The notes under the pieces were generated by a model. That model was not told the DNA's origin. It worked only from the letters and a program-made list of their open reading frames with translations, and searched no databases. A stretch of 64,000 nucleotides of DNA from the NCBI RefSeq assembly GCF_014083985.1, contig NZ_CP046907.1, positions 2,336,001-2,400,000 on the forward strand, read 5' to 3'. The DNA is from Streptomyces sp. SCUT-3 (GTDB lineage: Bacteria; Actinomycetota; Actinomycetes; Streptomycetales; Streptomycetaceae). This document shows positions 1 to 9,066 of the stretch, one piece after another; position 1 is the first letter of the stretch, and the number at the start of each line of letters is the position of its first letter. The position numbers were made by a program, and so were the translations under genes.

Positions 1-1128
1 CTCGATTGCCGCGGCCATGATGTCGGGAAACAGGTCGGGGGTGCAGGCGAATGCCGGAGCGCCCAGGGCGGCCAGGGCGGCCGCGTGTTCCCGGTCGTAG
101 GACGGCGCGCCCTCGTCGGACAGCGCGAGCAGCGCCACGAACTGCACTCCGGACGCCTTCATGGCGGCGACGCGCTTGAGCATCTCGTCCCGGATGCCGC
201 CCTCGTACAGGTCGCTGATCAGGACCACGACGGTCTCGGCGGGCCGGGTGATCTGCGACTGGCAGTAGGCCAGTGCGCGGTTGATGTCGGTGCCGCCGCC
301 GAGCTGGGTGCCGAAGAGCACGTCGACCGGGTCGTCCAGCTGGTCCGTCAGGTCGACCACGGAGGTGTCGAAGACGACGAGCCTGGTGGCTATGGATCGC
401 ATGGAGGCCAGGACCGCGCCGAAGACGCTGGCGTAGACGACCGAGGCGGCCATCGAGCCGGACTGGTCGATGAGCAGGACCACGTCCTTCTTGACGGCCT
501 GCGAGGCGCGGCCGTAGCCGACCAGGCGCTCGGGGACGACGGTGTTGTACTCGGGCAGGTAGTTCTTGAGGTTGGCCCGGATCGTGCGGTCCCAGTCGAT
601 GTCGCGGTGGCGGGGCCGGTTGACGCGCGCCGAGCGGTCCAGGGCGCCGCCGACGGTGGCGCGGGTGCGGGTGGCCAGCTTGGCCTCCAACTGCCGGACG
701 ACCTTGCGGACCACGGCCCGGGCCGTCTCCTTCGTGGTCTCGGGCATGACGCGGTTGAGGGAGAGCAGGGTGCCGACCAGGTGGACGTCGGCCTCCACCG
801 CCTCGAGCATCTCCGGCTCCAGCAGGAGCGAGGACAGGCCGAGGCGGTCGACGGCGTCGCGCTGCATGACCTGGACGACGGAGGTGGGGAAGTACTCGCG
901 GATGTCGCCGAGCCAGCGCGCCACCCGCGGCGCGGAGCCGCCCAGGCCGGCTTCGCGGCGGCCGCCCGCCCCGCCGGTGCCCCTGCCGTCGCCGCCGTAG
1001 AGGGCCGCGAGGGTGCGGTCCATGTCGGCGTCGCGGCCGTGCAGTGCCACGCCGGTGCCGTCGGCCTCGGCGCCGCCGCCGAGGACCAGCCGCCAGCGGC
1101 GCAGCCGCTCGTCCGTGTCCGTGCTCAA
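1..1128 (-). CDS. VWA domain (MoxR-associated) protein, 3' end outside window
   Basis: The leftward frame reads from a TTG at 1128 and is still open at base 1, so the C-terminus is missing. The protein has an N-terminal helical part and then a von Willebrand A fold whose MIDAS motif DQSGSM (about residue 220) follows a hydrophobic strand VVLLI. A later segment, GTQLGGGTDINRAL, supplies further metal-site residues. The TTG overlaps the TGA of the upstream DUF5682 gene (TTGA), with GGAGAGG as ribosome site; no nearer in-frame ATG or GTG exists. Third gene of a MoxR-DUF5682-VWA operon. In MoxR/VWA pairs the VWA protein usually acts as the partner through which the AAA+ ATPase remodels a target. 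The target here is unknown. The fold is secure, the role inferred. Confidence 0.9.
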   Translation of the reverse strand, partial: MSTDTDERLRRWRLVLGGGAEADGTGVALHGRDADMDRTLAALYGGDGRGTGGAGGRREAGLGGSAPRVARWLGDIREYFPTSVVQVMQRDAVDRLGLSSLLLEPEMLEAVEADVHLVGTLLSLNRVMPETTKETARAVVRKVVRQLEAKLATRTRATVGGALDRSARVNRPRHRDIDWDRTIRANLKNYLPEYNTVVPERLVGYGRASQAVKKDVVLLIDQSGSMAASVVYASVFGAVLASMRSIATRLVVFDTSVVDLTDQLDDPVDVLFGTQLGGGTDINRALAYCQSQITRPAETVVVLISDLYEGGIRDEMLKRVAAMKASGVQFVALLALSDEGAPSYDREHAAALAALGAPAFACTPDLFPDIMAAAIE

Positions 1129-3560
1129 CCTGCTGTCCTCTCCGGATGGGTGGGGTGGTCCTGCGGTGCGGCAGGGGTTGCCGGTGCGCGGCCGAGGAGG
1201 AGTCGCAGCACGGGCAGCACGGCCTCGGCCCGTTCGGGGTCCGGCAGGTCGGCGAACCCGGGGACGCCCGTCCCGCCGGTCCCGGCGGAGGCACCCGCCG
1301 TCCCGCCCCCGGCCAGGCGCCGGGCCAGTTCGCCGACGGTGCGCCGCACCCCGGGGTCGAGTCCGGCGAACGTGCGGCGCAGCAGGGGCAGGACGTCGGT
1401 GAAGGCGTGCGCGGGGACGGAGGCGAGCCATCCGTCGAGGAGCGGCAGCAGCCGTTCGTCGTGGACGAGGAGCATGCCGCCCCCGGCGAGGAAGCCCTCG
1501 ATCCACGCCGCGGCGTCGGCGGGCGGGGCCGCCGCCGACAGGGCGAGGCCCATCAGCCGTGCCGTGTCGTCGGCGGTCAGCCGGTCGTCGTCGAGCAGGA
1601 TCCGGGCGGCCCTGCCGCGCAGGAGGCCGGGGACCACGGAGGGGTCCTCGCGCCCGGCCAGGGTGCGCAGGGTGTCCGCCCAGCGCTCCCGCAGCGGGTC
1701 CCGGGCAGGTGCCAGGAGCGAGAGGGCGGCGTGGGCGTCGTCGAGGTGGCCGCGCATCTGGGCCGCCCCGTCGGCGTCGAGGCCGGTGCAGGCGGGCGGC
1801 AGCCCCACGCGGATCCGCTCGGCCAACCCTTCGGCGACGCGCCGCAGGGCGGTGGTGTCGGTGCCGCGGACGTCGCCGTAGCGGGCGGAGCGGACCAGGG
1901 CGGGCAGGGCCCGGGCGAGGTGGCCGACGTCCGCGTCCAGGGCGGCGCGGTCGGCCACGGCCCGCATCACCGCGGGCAGCGCGTCCGGGAGGCCGGCCAG
2001 CAGGCACTGCTCGGCCAGCGCGGTGGCCCCGGCCAGGCCGGACGCGCGCTCGGCGCGGTCCTCGGCGTACGCGGAGGCCGCCGCGAGGACGGTGGTCCCC
2101 CACACGCCGGCCTCGGCGACGCGCACCGCCAGTTCCGGCTCCCACGACAGCCGCCAGCTCTCCCGGAAGGTGCCGGTGCTGCCGGTCCTGGACGCGGTCG
2201 GCTCGCCCCAGGGGACGCCGAGCAGGCGGAGCCGGTGCAGCAGCCGGCTGCGGGCGGCGTCGGTGTCCTTGCGCAGGTCCAGGTCGAGTTCGCGCTCGTG
2301 GGCCTCCGGTTTCAGGCGCAGCGTGCGCTGCAGCCTGGTCAGGTCCTGGTGGAGGGGGACGGCCGGGGCCTCGTCGGGCACCTCGCCGATGTCGTCCCCG
2401 ACGACCATGCGGTCGTGGACGAGGGCGAGCGGCACGTCGGAGCCCTCGCACATCACGGCCCGCACGGCGTCGGTGGCCTCGCCGAGCCCGGGCAGCGGCC
2501 GGCCGCGCACGGCGGCGAGGGTGTCGGCCAGCCGCACCGCCTCGATGACGTGGGCGGAGGAGACGGGCCGGTCCTCCTCCCTGAGGAGTCCGGCGACCCT
2601 GGTCATCCAGCGGACCAGGGGCCGGTCGGGGGAGGTGAACAGGTGCCGGTACCAGCCGGGCGACTCGATGCCCGCGCCGTACCCGCTCCAGTGGCCGAGC
2701 CTGCGGTGGGTCCAGGGGACCCAGGTCATGCCGACCTTCACCTTGGGCAGGCCCTTGAGGAGCTGCCGGTCCGCCCCGACCGGGACCCTGTCCGCCAGGG
2801 CGGGCACGTGCCAGGCGCCGCAGACCACGGCGACGCGGTCGTACGCGCGGCGGGCGTCCCGGACGCGCAGCCGCATGTGGGCCTCGCGCACCGCGTCGCT
2901 GCGCGGTCCGGTGCCGCCGTGCGCGCCGTCGCCGCAGCGCTCGCGCAGGGCGGCCATGGCCTCGGCGAGGGCCGCGAAGGGCGCCAGGGCGTCGCCGTCG
3001 TGGTCGAGGCGGTGCTCGACCACGTCCTCCCACCACCGTTCCGGGTCGTCGTGGCCGGCGGCCCGGGCGAGCACGGCGATCGGGTCGACGCGCGCCTCGC
3101 GCCGCTCCGGCGCCCCGTCGCCCTCCCCCTGCGTGCCCTCAGCCCCTTCCTCCTGCTCCTCCCGCTCCCCCTCGGGGTCCGCGGCGAGGCTGTGCGCGGC
3201 GGGCAGGTCGATGAAGCGGACGGGGACGTCGCGCTCGACCGCCCAGCGCACGGCGACCCACTCGGGCGAGAACTCGGCGAACGGCCAGAACGCCGCCCGG
3301 CCGGCCGCGCCGCCCCCGGCGCCGCCGTCCGCCGCCGCGGAGGGGCGGGTGGTGGTCACCACGTGGGCCAGCAGGGCCACCGGGGGCCTCATGTCCTCGT
3401 GGGCGGCGAGTCGGACCAGCGCGTCGGCCTCCGGCGGGCCCTCGACCAGCAGCACCTCGGGCTTGACCTGTTCCAGTGCGGCGAGCACCGCCCGGGCCGA
3501 GCCGGGCCCGTGGTGCCGGACGCCGAGGAGTGCGACGTCCGCCTGCTGCTCCCCGCCCAT
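1125..3560 (-). CDS. DUF5682 family protein
   Basis: 811 residues, the middle gene of the MoxR-DUF5682-VWA operon. It starts at an ATG whose bases overlap the MoxR stop (ATGA) and ends overlapping the VWA start. The N-terminus has LLGVRHHGPGSAR (about residues 11-23) and a strand ending in LLVEGPPEAD, and near residue 250 comes VVCGAWHVPAL. A GxxH-type N-terminal motif, an acidic motif after a strand and a later GAxH motif resemble the TIKI/TraB/EreA superfamily of putative metal-dependent hydrolases. That assignment is my inference. The rest is a long alpha-helical, leucine- and alanine-rich region. No signal peptide or membrane span is seen, so it is probably cytosolic. Function is not established. 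Confidence 0.88.
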   Translation of the reverse strand: MGGEQQADVALLGVRHHGPGSARAVLAALEQVKPEVLLVEGPPEADALVRLAAHEDMRPPVALLAHVVTTTRPSAAADGGAGGGAAGRAAFWPFAEFSPEWVAVRWAVERDVPVRFIDLPAAHSLAADPEGEREEQEEGAEGTQGEGDGAPERREARVDPIAVLARAAGHDDPERWWEDVVEHRLDHDGDALAPFAALAEAMAALRERCGDGAHGGTGPRSDAVREAHMRLRVRDARRAYDRVAVVCGAWHVPALADRVPVGADRQLLKGLPKVKVGMTWVPWTHRRLGHWSGYGAGIESPGWYRHLFTSPDRPLVRWMTRVAGLLREEDRPVSSAHVIEAVRLADTLAAVRGRPLPGLGEATDAVRAVMCEGSDVPLALVHDRMVVGDDIGEVPDEAPAVPLHQDLTRLQRTLRLKPEAHERELDLDLRKDTDAARSRLLHRLRLLGVPWGEPTASRTGSTGTFRESWRLSWEPELAVRVAEAGVWGTTVLAAASAYAEDRAERASGLAGATALAEQCLLAGLPDALPAVMRAVADRAALDADVGHLARALPALVRSARYGDVRGTDTTALRRVAEGLAERIRVGLPPACTGLDADGAAQMRGHLDDAHAALSLLAPARDPLRERWADTLRTLAGREDPSVVPGLLRGRAARILLDDDRLTADDTARLMGLALSAAAPPADAAAWIEGFLAGGGMLLVHDERLLPLLDGWLASVPAHAFTDVLPLLRRTFAGLDPGVRRTVGELARRLAGGGTAGASAGTGGTGVPGFADLPDPERAEAVLPVLRLLLGRAPATPAAPQDHPTHPERTAG

Positions 3561-4645
3561 CAGTGCGCCACTTCCCGGCAGGCCCGGTAGAAGTCCTTCC
3601 AGCCGTCGCGCTCGCGCACCACGGTCTCCAGGTACTCGTTGAACACCACGCGGTCCGCGGCCGGGTCGCGGACGACCGCGCCGAGGATGCCGGCCGCCAC
3701 GTCCGAGGGCCGCAGCACGCCGTCCCCGAAGTGGGCCGCCAGGGCCAGGCCGTTGGTGACGACCGAGATCGCCTCGGCGGTGGACAGCGTCCCCGAGGGG
3801 GACTTGACCTTCGTGCGCCCGTCGGCGGTGACGCCGTCGCGCAGCTCCCGGAAGACGGTGACGACCCGTCGGATCTCCTCGGCGCCGCGCGGGGCCTCGG
3901 GCAGGTCGAGGGAGCGGCCGATCTGCTCGACGCGCCGCGCGACGATGTCGACCTCCTCCTCCACCCCGGCGGGCAGCGGCAGCACCACCGTGTTGAAGCG
4001 GCGGCGCAGGGCGCTGGAGAGCTCGTTGACCCCGCGGTCGCGGTCGTTGGCGGTGGCGATGACGTTGAAGCCGCGGACCGCCTGGACCTCCTCGTTCAGC
4101 TCCGGGACGGGCAGCGTCTTCTCGGACAGGACGGTGATCAGCGCGTCCTGGACGTCGGCCGGTATGCGGGTGAGCTCCTCGATGCGGGCGATGCGGCCCT
4201 CCCCCATGGCGCGCATGACCGGGCTGGGCACCAGGGCGTCGCGGCTGGGGCCGTGGGCGAGCAGCTGGGCGTAGTTCCAGCCGTAGCGGATCGCCTCCTC
4301 GGCGGTGCCGGCGGTGCCCTGGACCAGCAGGGTGGAGTCGCCCGCGACGGCCGCGGCCAGGTGCTCGGAGACCCAGGTCTTGGCCGTGCCGGGGACGCCG
4401 AGCAGCAGCAGGGCGCGGTCGGTGGCGAGCGTGGTGACGGCGACCTCGACGATGCGGCGCGGGCCGACGTACTTGGGCGTGATGACGGTGCCGTCCGGCA
4501 GTTCACCGCCGAGGAGGTAGGTGGCCACGGCCCACGGCGAGAGGTTCCAGCGCGCGGGGCGGGGGCGGTCGTCGGCGGCCGCGAGGGCGGCGAGCTCCTC
4601 GGCGAACGCCTCCTCGGCGTGCGGCCGCAGCACGGCAGTGGTCAT
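3560..4645 (-). CDS. MoxR-type AAA+ ATPase
   Basis: 361 residues. The Walker A motif is GVPGTAKT (about residues 102-109). The Walker B region reads RIARIEELTRIP, an atypical form without the usual DE, and is followed by VQDALITVLSEK. A sensor 1 asparagine lies in VIATANDRDRG and an arginine-finger type ALRRRF follows. MoxR ATPases use ATP to remodel or insert cofactors into client proteins together with VWA partners, and such a partner lies two genes downstream. First gene of a three-gene leftward operon with 4-bp overlaps at both junctions, so strict co-translation is likely. The promoter should lie between 4646 and about 4790. Client and physiological role are unknown. Confidence 0.93.
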   Translation of the reverse strand: MTTAVLRPHAEEAFAEELAALAAADDRPRPARWNLSPWAVATYLLGGELPDGTVITPKYVGPRRIVEVAVTTLATDRALLLLGVPGTAKTWVSEHLAAAVAGDSTLLVQGTAGTAEEAIRYGWNYAQLLAHGPSRDALVPSPVMRAMGEGRIARIEELTRIPADVQDALITVLSEKTLPVPELNEEVQAVRGFNVIATANDRDRGVNELSSALRRRFNTVVLPLPAGVEEEVDIVARRVEQIGRSLDLPEAPRGAEEIRRVVTVFRELRDGVTADGRTKVKSPSGTLSTAEAISVVTNGLALAAHFGDGVLRPSDVAAGILGAVVRDPAADRVVFNEYLETVVRERDGWKDFYRACREVAH

Positions 4646-4788
4646 GGTGGTCCCCCAACTCGGAGCGGGAATCAGCAGGAAGGCAGCCGGATCCGGCTGT
4701 GCTCCTCACTGTGGACCACCCCACTGACACAGCCGCCCCGCGACCGGCGGACGCCCCGTGGACGGCGGACGGCCCGTGGACGGCGGAC

Positions 4789-4814
4789 GGCCCCGCACCG
4801 TGGGGTGCGGGGCC
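4789..4814 (-). terminator. Terminator hairpin downstream of the lipoprotein gene
   Basis: GGCCCCGCACC pairs with GGTGCGGGGCC, an 11-bp GC stem with a 4-nt loop, 30 bases past the leftward lipoprotein stop. Beside it (4750-4790) is a direct repeat of about 18 bases, units beginning CCGTGGACGGCGGACGG. Confidence 0.7.
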
Positions 4815-4843
4815 GTCGGGGGCGTGCGGTGCGCGGGGCCGGC

Positions 4844-5281
4844 TCAGCCGCCGGCGATCGGGGAGATCGCGATGCAGGCCGCGGTGCCCATCGCCCCGTC
4901 GCCGCTCTTCTGCTCGATGACCTTGCCCTTGTGGGTGATGGTGCACTTCACCTCGCCGCCCTCCATGCCGAGCATGGCGGTGACGGTGGGCGGGTCGATC
5001 CCCTTGAGGGTCACAGTCTTCTTCCACGGCGTCGTGGGCTTCTCGACGTTCTCCAGGTCGTGCGCCGACCTCCCGCCGCCGGGGGCGTAGTCGAGGGACT
5101 CGATGCCGGTCCCGGTGACCTCGTAGGTCACCTCGTACTCCTGCTCGGTGATCTTCTCGACCTCTTCGTTGACCTGCTCCTTGGCCGCCTCCTCGACGGC
5201 GGAGCAGCCCGTCGCCGTGAGGACGAGCCCGGCCGCGGCGAGCGCGGCCAGGGCGGAACGGACGCGCGTGTTCTTCTTCAC
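4844..5281 (-). CDS. MmpS-like secreted lipoprotein
   Basis: About 145 residues from the GTG at 5281, which has a GGGGGAT ribosome site; an upstream in-frame ATG at 5308 is less likely because the signal peptide would start late. The N-terminus is a lipoprotein signal: basic KKNTR, a hydrophobic stretch, then the lipobox LTATGC with the acylated cysteine. The mature part has a strand-rich pattern: VTYEVTGTGIESLDYAP, a W-K-K-T-V-T-L strand, and a C-terminal VKCTITHKGK strand and second cysteine. This resembles the MmpS transport-accessory fold of actinobacteria, though no mmpL gene is nearby. It stands alone between the two arms of the MoxR/SWIM module. Any link to that module is only positional. 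Confidence 0.8.
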   Translation of the reverse strand: MKKNTRVRSALAALAAAGLVLTATGCSAVEEAAKEQVNEEVEKITEQEYEVTYEVTGTGIESLDYAPGGGRSAHDLENVEKPTTPWKKTVTLKGIDPPTVTAMLGMEGGEVKCTITHKGKVIEQKSGDGAMGTAACIAISPIAGG

Positions 5282-5420
5282 TGCGGTGATCCCCCACTCA
5301 AGTTGCAAAGGAACCCGAAACTAGCCGTCACACCGCTTGCCGGGCAAGCACATTGCGGCCCGCCGGGTCCTCCCACGCCTCCCGGGCCGGATGTCAGTGG
5401 CCGGTCCTAGCGTCACCGGC

Positions 5421-6776
5421 ATGGAGGAACGCTGGACTTCGGAACAGGTGCTGGGCCTCGCCCCGGACGCCGCGTCGCGCAAGGCCGGGACCAGGCTGTC
5501 GGCCCCCGGGCCGTGGTCGGACACGGGGTGCACCGCGCCCGCCGGCCGGGAGGGGACGGTGGTGTGGGGGCTGTGCAGGGGCAGCGGCAGCACCCCCTAC
5601 CGCACGGTCGCCGACCTCGGCGGGCCCGCTTACAAGTGCAGTTGCCCGAGCCGGAAGTTCCCGTGCAAGCACGTCCTGGGACTGCTGCTGCTGTGGTCGG
5701 CCGGCCCGGGCGGCGCGGTGGGCCCGGCGGAGCCGCCGGAGTGGGTCGCGCAGTGGCTGTCCGCGCGGGCCGGCGCCGCCACCCGCAAGGCGCAGCGGGC
5801 CGCGGGCGGGGACGGGGACGGGCTCGCGGACCCGGAGGCGGCCCGCCGCCGCGCCGAGCTGCGTGACGCCCGGACGGCCGACGGCGCGGCCGAGCTGGAG
5901 CAGCGGCTGGCCGACGGGGTGCGGGCGGGGCTGGCCGGTGCCGACCGGTCGGACTCCCGGGCGTGGGAGGAGGTCGCCGCGCGGATGGTCGACGCCCAGG
6001 CCCCCGGCCTCGCCGCCCGGGCCGGGGAGCTGGCGGTGGTCCCGTCCTCGGGGCCGGGCTGGCCGGGCCGGCTCCTGGAGGAGTACGCCCTGCTGCACCT
6101 GCTCGCCCGCGGGGTCCGGGCCCTGGACGGCCTGCCCGAGGGGCCGGCCGCAACGGTCCGCTCCCGCGCGGGGCGGTCCGTCGACTCGGCCGCGCTGCTG
6201 AGCACCCGCGCGGTGCGGGACGACTGGCTGGTGCTGGGCAGCCGGGACAGCGCGTCCGAGAGGCTGACGACCCGCCGGATCTGGCTGCGCGGGGCCCGTA
6301 CCGGTGCCGCCGCGCTGGTGCTCTCCTTCGGTGCGGCCGGCCGGGCCCCGGACCTGGTGCTGCCCGTCGGCATGTCCGTCGACGCGGACCTGGCCCACCA
6401 CCCGGCGGCCCGCCCCCTGCGGGCGTCCCTGGGCGAGCGGCACGCCGCGCCCGCGCCCGGCCCGGTGCCGCCGGGGACGGCGGTGGCCGACGCGCTGTCC
6501 GCGTACGGCGACGCCCTGCGCGACGACCCGTGGCTGGACTCCTGGCCCGCCGTCCTGGCCAGCGTGGTGCCCGTCCCCCTGGACGACGGCTGGCAGCTGG
6601 CCGACGCCGACGGCGGGGACGCCCTGCCGGTGGACCCCGGCGCCCGGGGCCGCGCGGGCCTGTGGCGGCTGGCCGCGGTCTCCGGCGGAAGGCCGGTCAC
6701 GGTCTTCGGCGAGTGCGGCCACCGGGGGTTCTCCCCCGTCACCGTCTGGTCCGGCACCGAAGCCGTACCCCTCTGA
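5421..6776 (+). CDS. SWIM zinc-finger protein
   Basis: About 451 residues from ATG 5421 (MEERWTSEQVL); an in-frame upstream extension lacks coding character. A SWIM zinc-binding motif is clear near residues 70-85: CSC, eight residues, then CKH (YKCSCPSRKFPCKHVLGL). The rest is alpha-helical, with WxxxL repeats and a C-terminal beta region ending PVTVWSGTE. SWIM domains bind nucleic acid or protein. Downstream, 79 bases away, is the DUF5691 gene in the same direction; the MoxR operon lies divergently across the lipoprotein gene. This gene set recurs together in Streptomyces genomes from general knowledge, suggesting a functional unit. The biochemical role is unknown. Confidence 0.9.
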   Translation: MEERWTSEQVLGLAPDAASRKAGTRLSAPGPWSDTGCTAPAGREGTVVWGLCRGSGSTPYRTVADLGGPAYKCSCPSRKFPCKHVLGLLLLWSAGPGGAVGPAEPPEWVAQWLSARAGAATRKAQRAAGGDGDGLADPEAARRRAELRDARTADGAAELEQRLADGVRAGLAGADRSDSRAWEEVAARMVDAQAPGLAARAGELAVVPSSGPGWPGRLLEEYALLHLLARGVRALDGLPEGPAATVRSRAGRSVDSAALLSTRAVRDDWLVLGSRDSASERLTTRRIWLRGARTGAAALVLSFGAAGRAPDLVLPVGMSVDADLAHHPAARPLRASLGERHAAPAPGPVPPGTAVADALSAYGDALRDDPWLDSWPAVLASVVPVPLDDGWQLADADGGDALPVDPGARGRAGLWRLAAVSGGRPVTVFGECGHRGFSPVTVWSGTEAVPL

Positions 6777-6855
6777 CCGACCGTCCCGCCGGACCGGCCG
6801 CCCGGCGCCCGCGCCGGCCGGACCGGCCCTGCCACCACCTCCTGCGAGGGTCCCC

Positions 6856-8505
6856 ATGACAACCTCCGCCCGCCCTTCCTCCGCCTCCCCGTCCCCCTCC
6901 TCCGCAACCGCGACTCCCTCCTGGGACGATCTGGTCAGCACCGCCCTGCTCGGTGTGGAGCGCCGCACGCCCCCGTGGCTGCAGGGGGCCGACGACCCCG
7001 CCGCGGCCCTGCTCGACCTGGCCGCCGTCCGAACCGTGCAGCGGCGCGCCGGGCTGCGTCCGGGCACGGCCGCGCCTCTGCCCGAGCCGGCCCGGCCCGA
7101 CCCCCGCCCGGAGCTGCCGCCCGCCGCCCGGCGCCGTCTGGCACTGCTCCTGGCCGACCGGGCGGCGGGCGGTTCCGGTGGCCGGAACGGCTCCGCGCCC
7201 AACCTCGCCGAGCTGCTCCCGCAGTGGCTCGCCGCGGCGAACGCCCACGGCTACCGCGCTCCCGCCCCGCTGCTGGACGCGCTGCTGGACGCCGCCCGGG
7301 CCCGCAGCGACCTGCGTCCGCACGCCCTGGAGCTGGCCGGTCCCGGGGCCCTGTGGCTCGCCGCGCTCAATCCCGACTGGAAGTTCGCCCTCCGCACCAC
7401 CGCCCCCGCCTCCCCCGGCGCCGCCCCGCCGCCCGGGCCGGAGGAGCGGAGCACCCTGTGGCAGGAGGGCCTCTTCGCCGAACGCGTCGCGCTGCTGGCC
7501 CGGCTGCGCGCCACGGACCCCGCGGCCGCCCTGGAGCTGCTGCGCTCCACCTGGGCCCAGGAGCGGGCCGAGGACCGGCTGATGTTCGTCGACGCCCTGC
7601 GCGAGGGGCTGTCGGCCTCCGACGAGCCGTTCCTGGAGGAGGCCCTGTCCGACCGCAGCAGGAACGTGCGGGCGACGGCGGCGGAGCTGCTGTCCGCCCT
7701 GCCCGGGTCGGCGCTCGCGGCCCGCATGGCCTCGCGGGCCCTGGCCTGCGTGAGCGCCGTGCCCGGTCCCGGCGGCGGGCTGCGGCTGGTGGTGGAGGCC
7801 CCGGCCGGGTGCGACGCCGCGATGGAGCGGGACGGGGTGGTGGCCAGGCCGCCGTCGGGCCGCGGCGAGCGGTCGTGGTGGCTGGGCCAGCTGGTCGACG
7901 CCACTCCGCTGTCGGCGTGGACGGAGGCGTTCGGCCTGCCGCCCGCCGCGCTGGTGGAGCTCCCGGTGGCCGACGACTGGCAGGCGGACCTGCACGCGGC
8001 CTGGAGCCGGGCCGCGGTGCGGCAGCGGGACGCCGGGTGGGCCCGCGCCCTGCTCGGCCCGCTCCCGGAGCCGGCGGTGCGCCCGGCCCCGGTCGGCGAC
8101 CCGGCGCGGCTGCTGGCCGTGCTCCCGGAGGAGGAGAGGGCCGCGTGGGTGGCCCGGTTCGTGGAGTCCCAGGGGCTGGCCGAGTCCCACTCCATGCTGG
8201 GCGTGTGCGCGGTGCCGTGGTCGGAGCCGCTGGGCCGGGCGGTGGTGGACGCCCTCGACATCGCCCGGGACGCGGGCAGCTACCCGTGGAGCTTCAGCGG
8301 AGTGATGGGACTGGCGGAGCGTTCCCTGGACCCGTCGGCGGTCGACCGCGTCGCCCCGCTGGCCGCCCTGCCGGAGGAGACGGAGAACGGCTCGCCGGGG
8401 GCGGCCGGCTACTGGTCCGAGGCGTTCGGGCGGCTCGCCGCGACGCTGCGCCTGCGCGCCACGATGCTCCAGGAGCTGCGGCCGGACCCGGCCGCAGCCC
8501 CCTGA
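6856..8505 (+). CDS. DUF5691 family protein
   Basis: 549 residues starting at ATG 6856 (MTTSARPSS), the first start codon after the SWIM stop that leaves a serine-rich leader before the conserved WDDLVSTALLGVERR. No cysteine motif, signal peptide or membrane segment is seen. The body is leucine/alanine-rich helices, with a conserved central LWQEGLFAERVALLARLR and repeated helical pairs such as FLEEALSDRSRNVRATAAELL that look HEAT-like. It is the last gene of the rightward arm of the MoxR/SWIM module. A scaffold role fits helical repeats but is inference. A low-complexity GC region of about 150 bases separates it from icmB, which ends convergently at 8653. Confidence 0.88.
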   Translation: MTTSARPSSASPSPSSATATPSWDDLVSTALLGVERRTPPWLQGADDPAAALLDLAAVRTVQRRAGLRPGTAAPLPEPARPDPRPELPPAARRRLALLLADRAAGGSGGRNGSAPNLAELLPQWLAAANAHGYRAPAPLLDALLDAARARSDLRPHALELAGPGALWLAALNPDWKFALRTTAPASPGAAPPPGPEERSTLWQEGLFAERVALLARLRATDPAAALELLRSTWAQERAEDRLMFVDALREGLSASDEPFLEEALSDRSRNVRATAAELLSALPGSALAARMASRALACVSAVPGPGGGLRLVVEAPAGCDAAMERDGVVARPPSGRGERSWWLGQLVDATPLSAWTEAFGLPPAALVELPVADDWQADLHAAWSRAAVRQRDAGWARALLGPLPEPAVRPAPVGDPARLLAVLPEEERAAWVARFVESQGLAESHSMLGVCAVPWSEPLGRAVVDALDIARDAGSYPWSFSGVMGLAERSLDPSAVDRVAPLAALPEETENGSPGAAGYWSEAFGRLAATLRLRATMLQELRPDPAAAP

Positions 8506-8652
8506 CGGTCCCGCCGCCCGGCCGGGGCCCTTGCGGAAGGCGCCCCGGCGGCCCGGGGCGCGGCCCCGGTTCACGGCCCCGGAGCCCGAGGTCCGAGGAT
8601 CCGGGGGCCGGGGATCCGGGACCCGGGGCGGGGCCGGGTGGGGCGGGGTGCC

Positions 8653-9066
8653 TCAGGCGTCGGCGTGCGCGCCGACGTTGGCCCGGACCCACTCGACCAC
8701 GTCGCCGGTGGGCGTCCCCGGGGTGAAGATCGCGGCGACGCCGGCCTCCTTGAGCGGGGGGATGTCCGCGTCGGGGATGATCCCCCCGGCGAACACCTTG
8801 ATGTCGGCCGCGTCCCGCTCCGCGAGCAGCTCGATCACCTTGGCGCACAGCGTCATGTGGGCACCGGAGAGGATGGACAGGCCGACCCCGTCCGCGTCCT
8901 CCTGGATCGCCGTGTCGACGATCTGCTCGGGGGTCTGGTGCAGGCCGGTGTAGATGACCTCCATGCCCGCGTCCCGCAGCGCCCGTGCGATGACCTTCGC
9001 GCCGCGGTCGTGGCCGTCGAGGCCGGGCTTGGCCACCACAACTCGGATCGGACCGGACACACCCAT
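8653..9066 (-). CDS. icmB: Isobutyryl-CoA mutase small (B12-binding) subunit
   Basis: 137 residues from ATG 9066, with AGGAGG five bases upstream; an extension to 9114 is possible but has no ribosome site. The fold is the cobalamin-binding domain: [20 protein letters not shown], where DGHDRG is the DxHxxG motif whose histidine ligates cobalt. SGAHMTL and GGIIPD then follow in canonical positions. Length and sequence match IcmB, the small subunit that carries B12 for isomerising isobutyryl-CoA and n-butyryl-CoA. The large subunit gene icmA is not in this window, which is normal for Streptomyces. A small subunit of another mutase is the main alternative. Confidence 0.88.
   Translation of the reverse strand: MGVSGPIRVVVAKPGLDGHDRGAKVIARALRDAGMEVIYTGLHQTPEQIVDTAIQEDADGVGLSILSGAHMTLCAKVIELLAERDAADIKVFAGGIIPDADIPPLKEAGVAAIFTPGTPTGDVVEWVRANVGAHADA

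Noticed and set aside
1044-3590. Long rightward open frame of 848 codons opposite DUF5682
   Set aside because: Antisense shadow caused by high GC; sequence is Gly/Ala/Arg low complexity with no motif, while the leftward frame encodes a complete protein.
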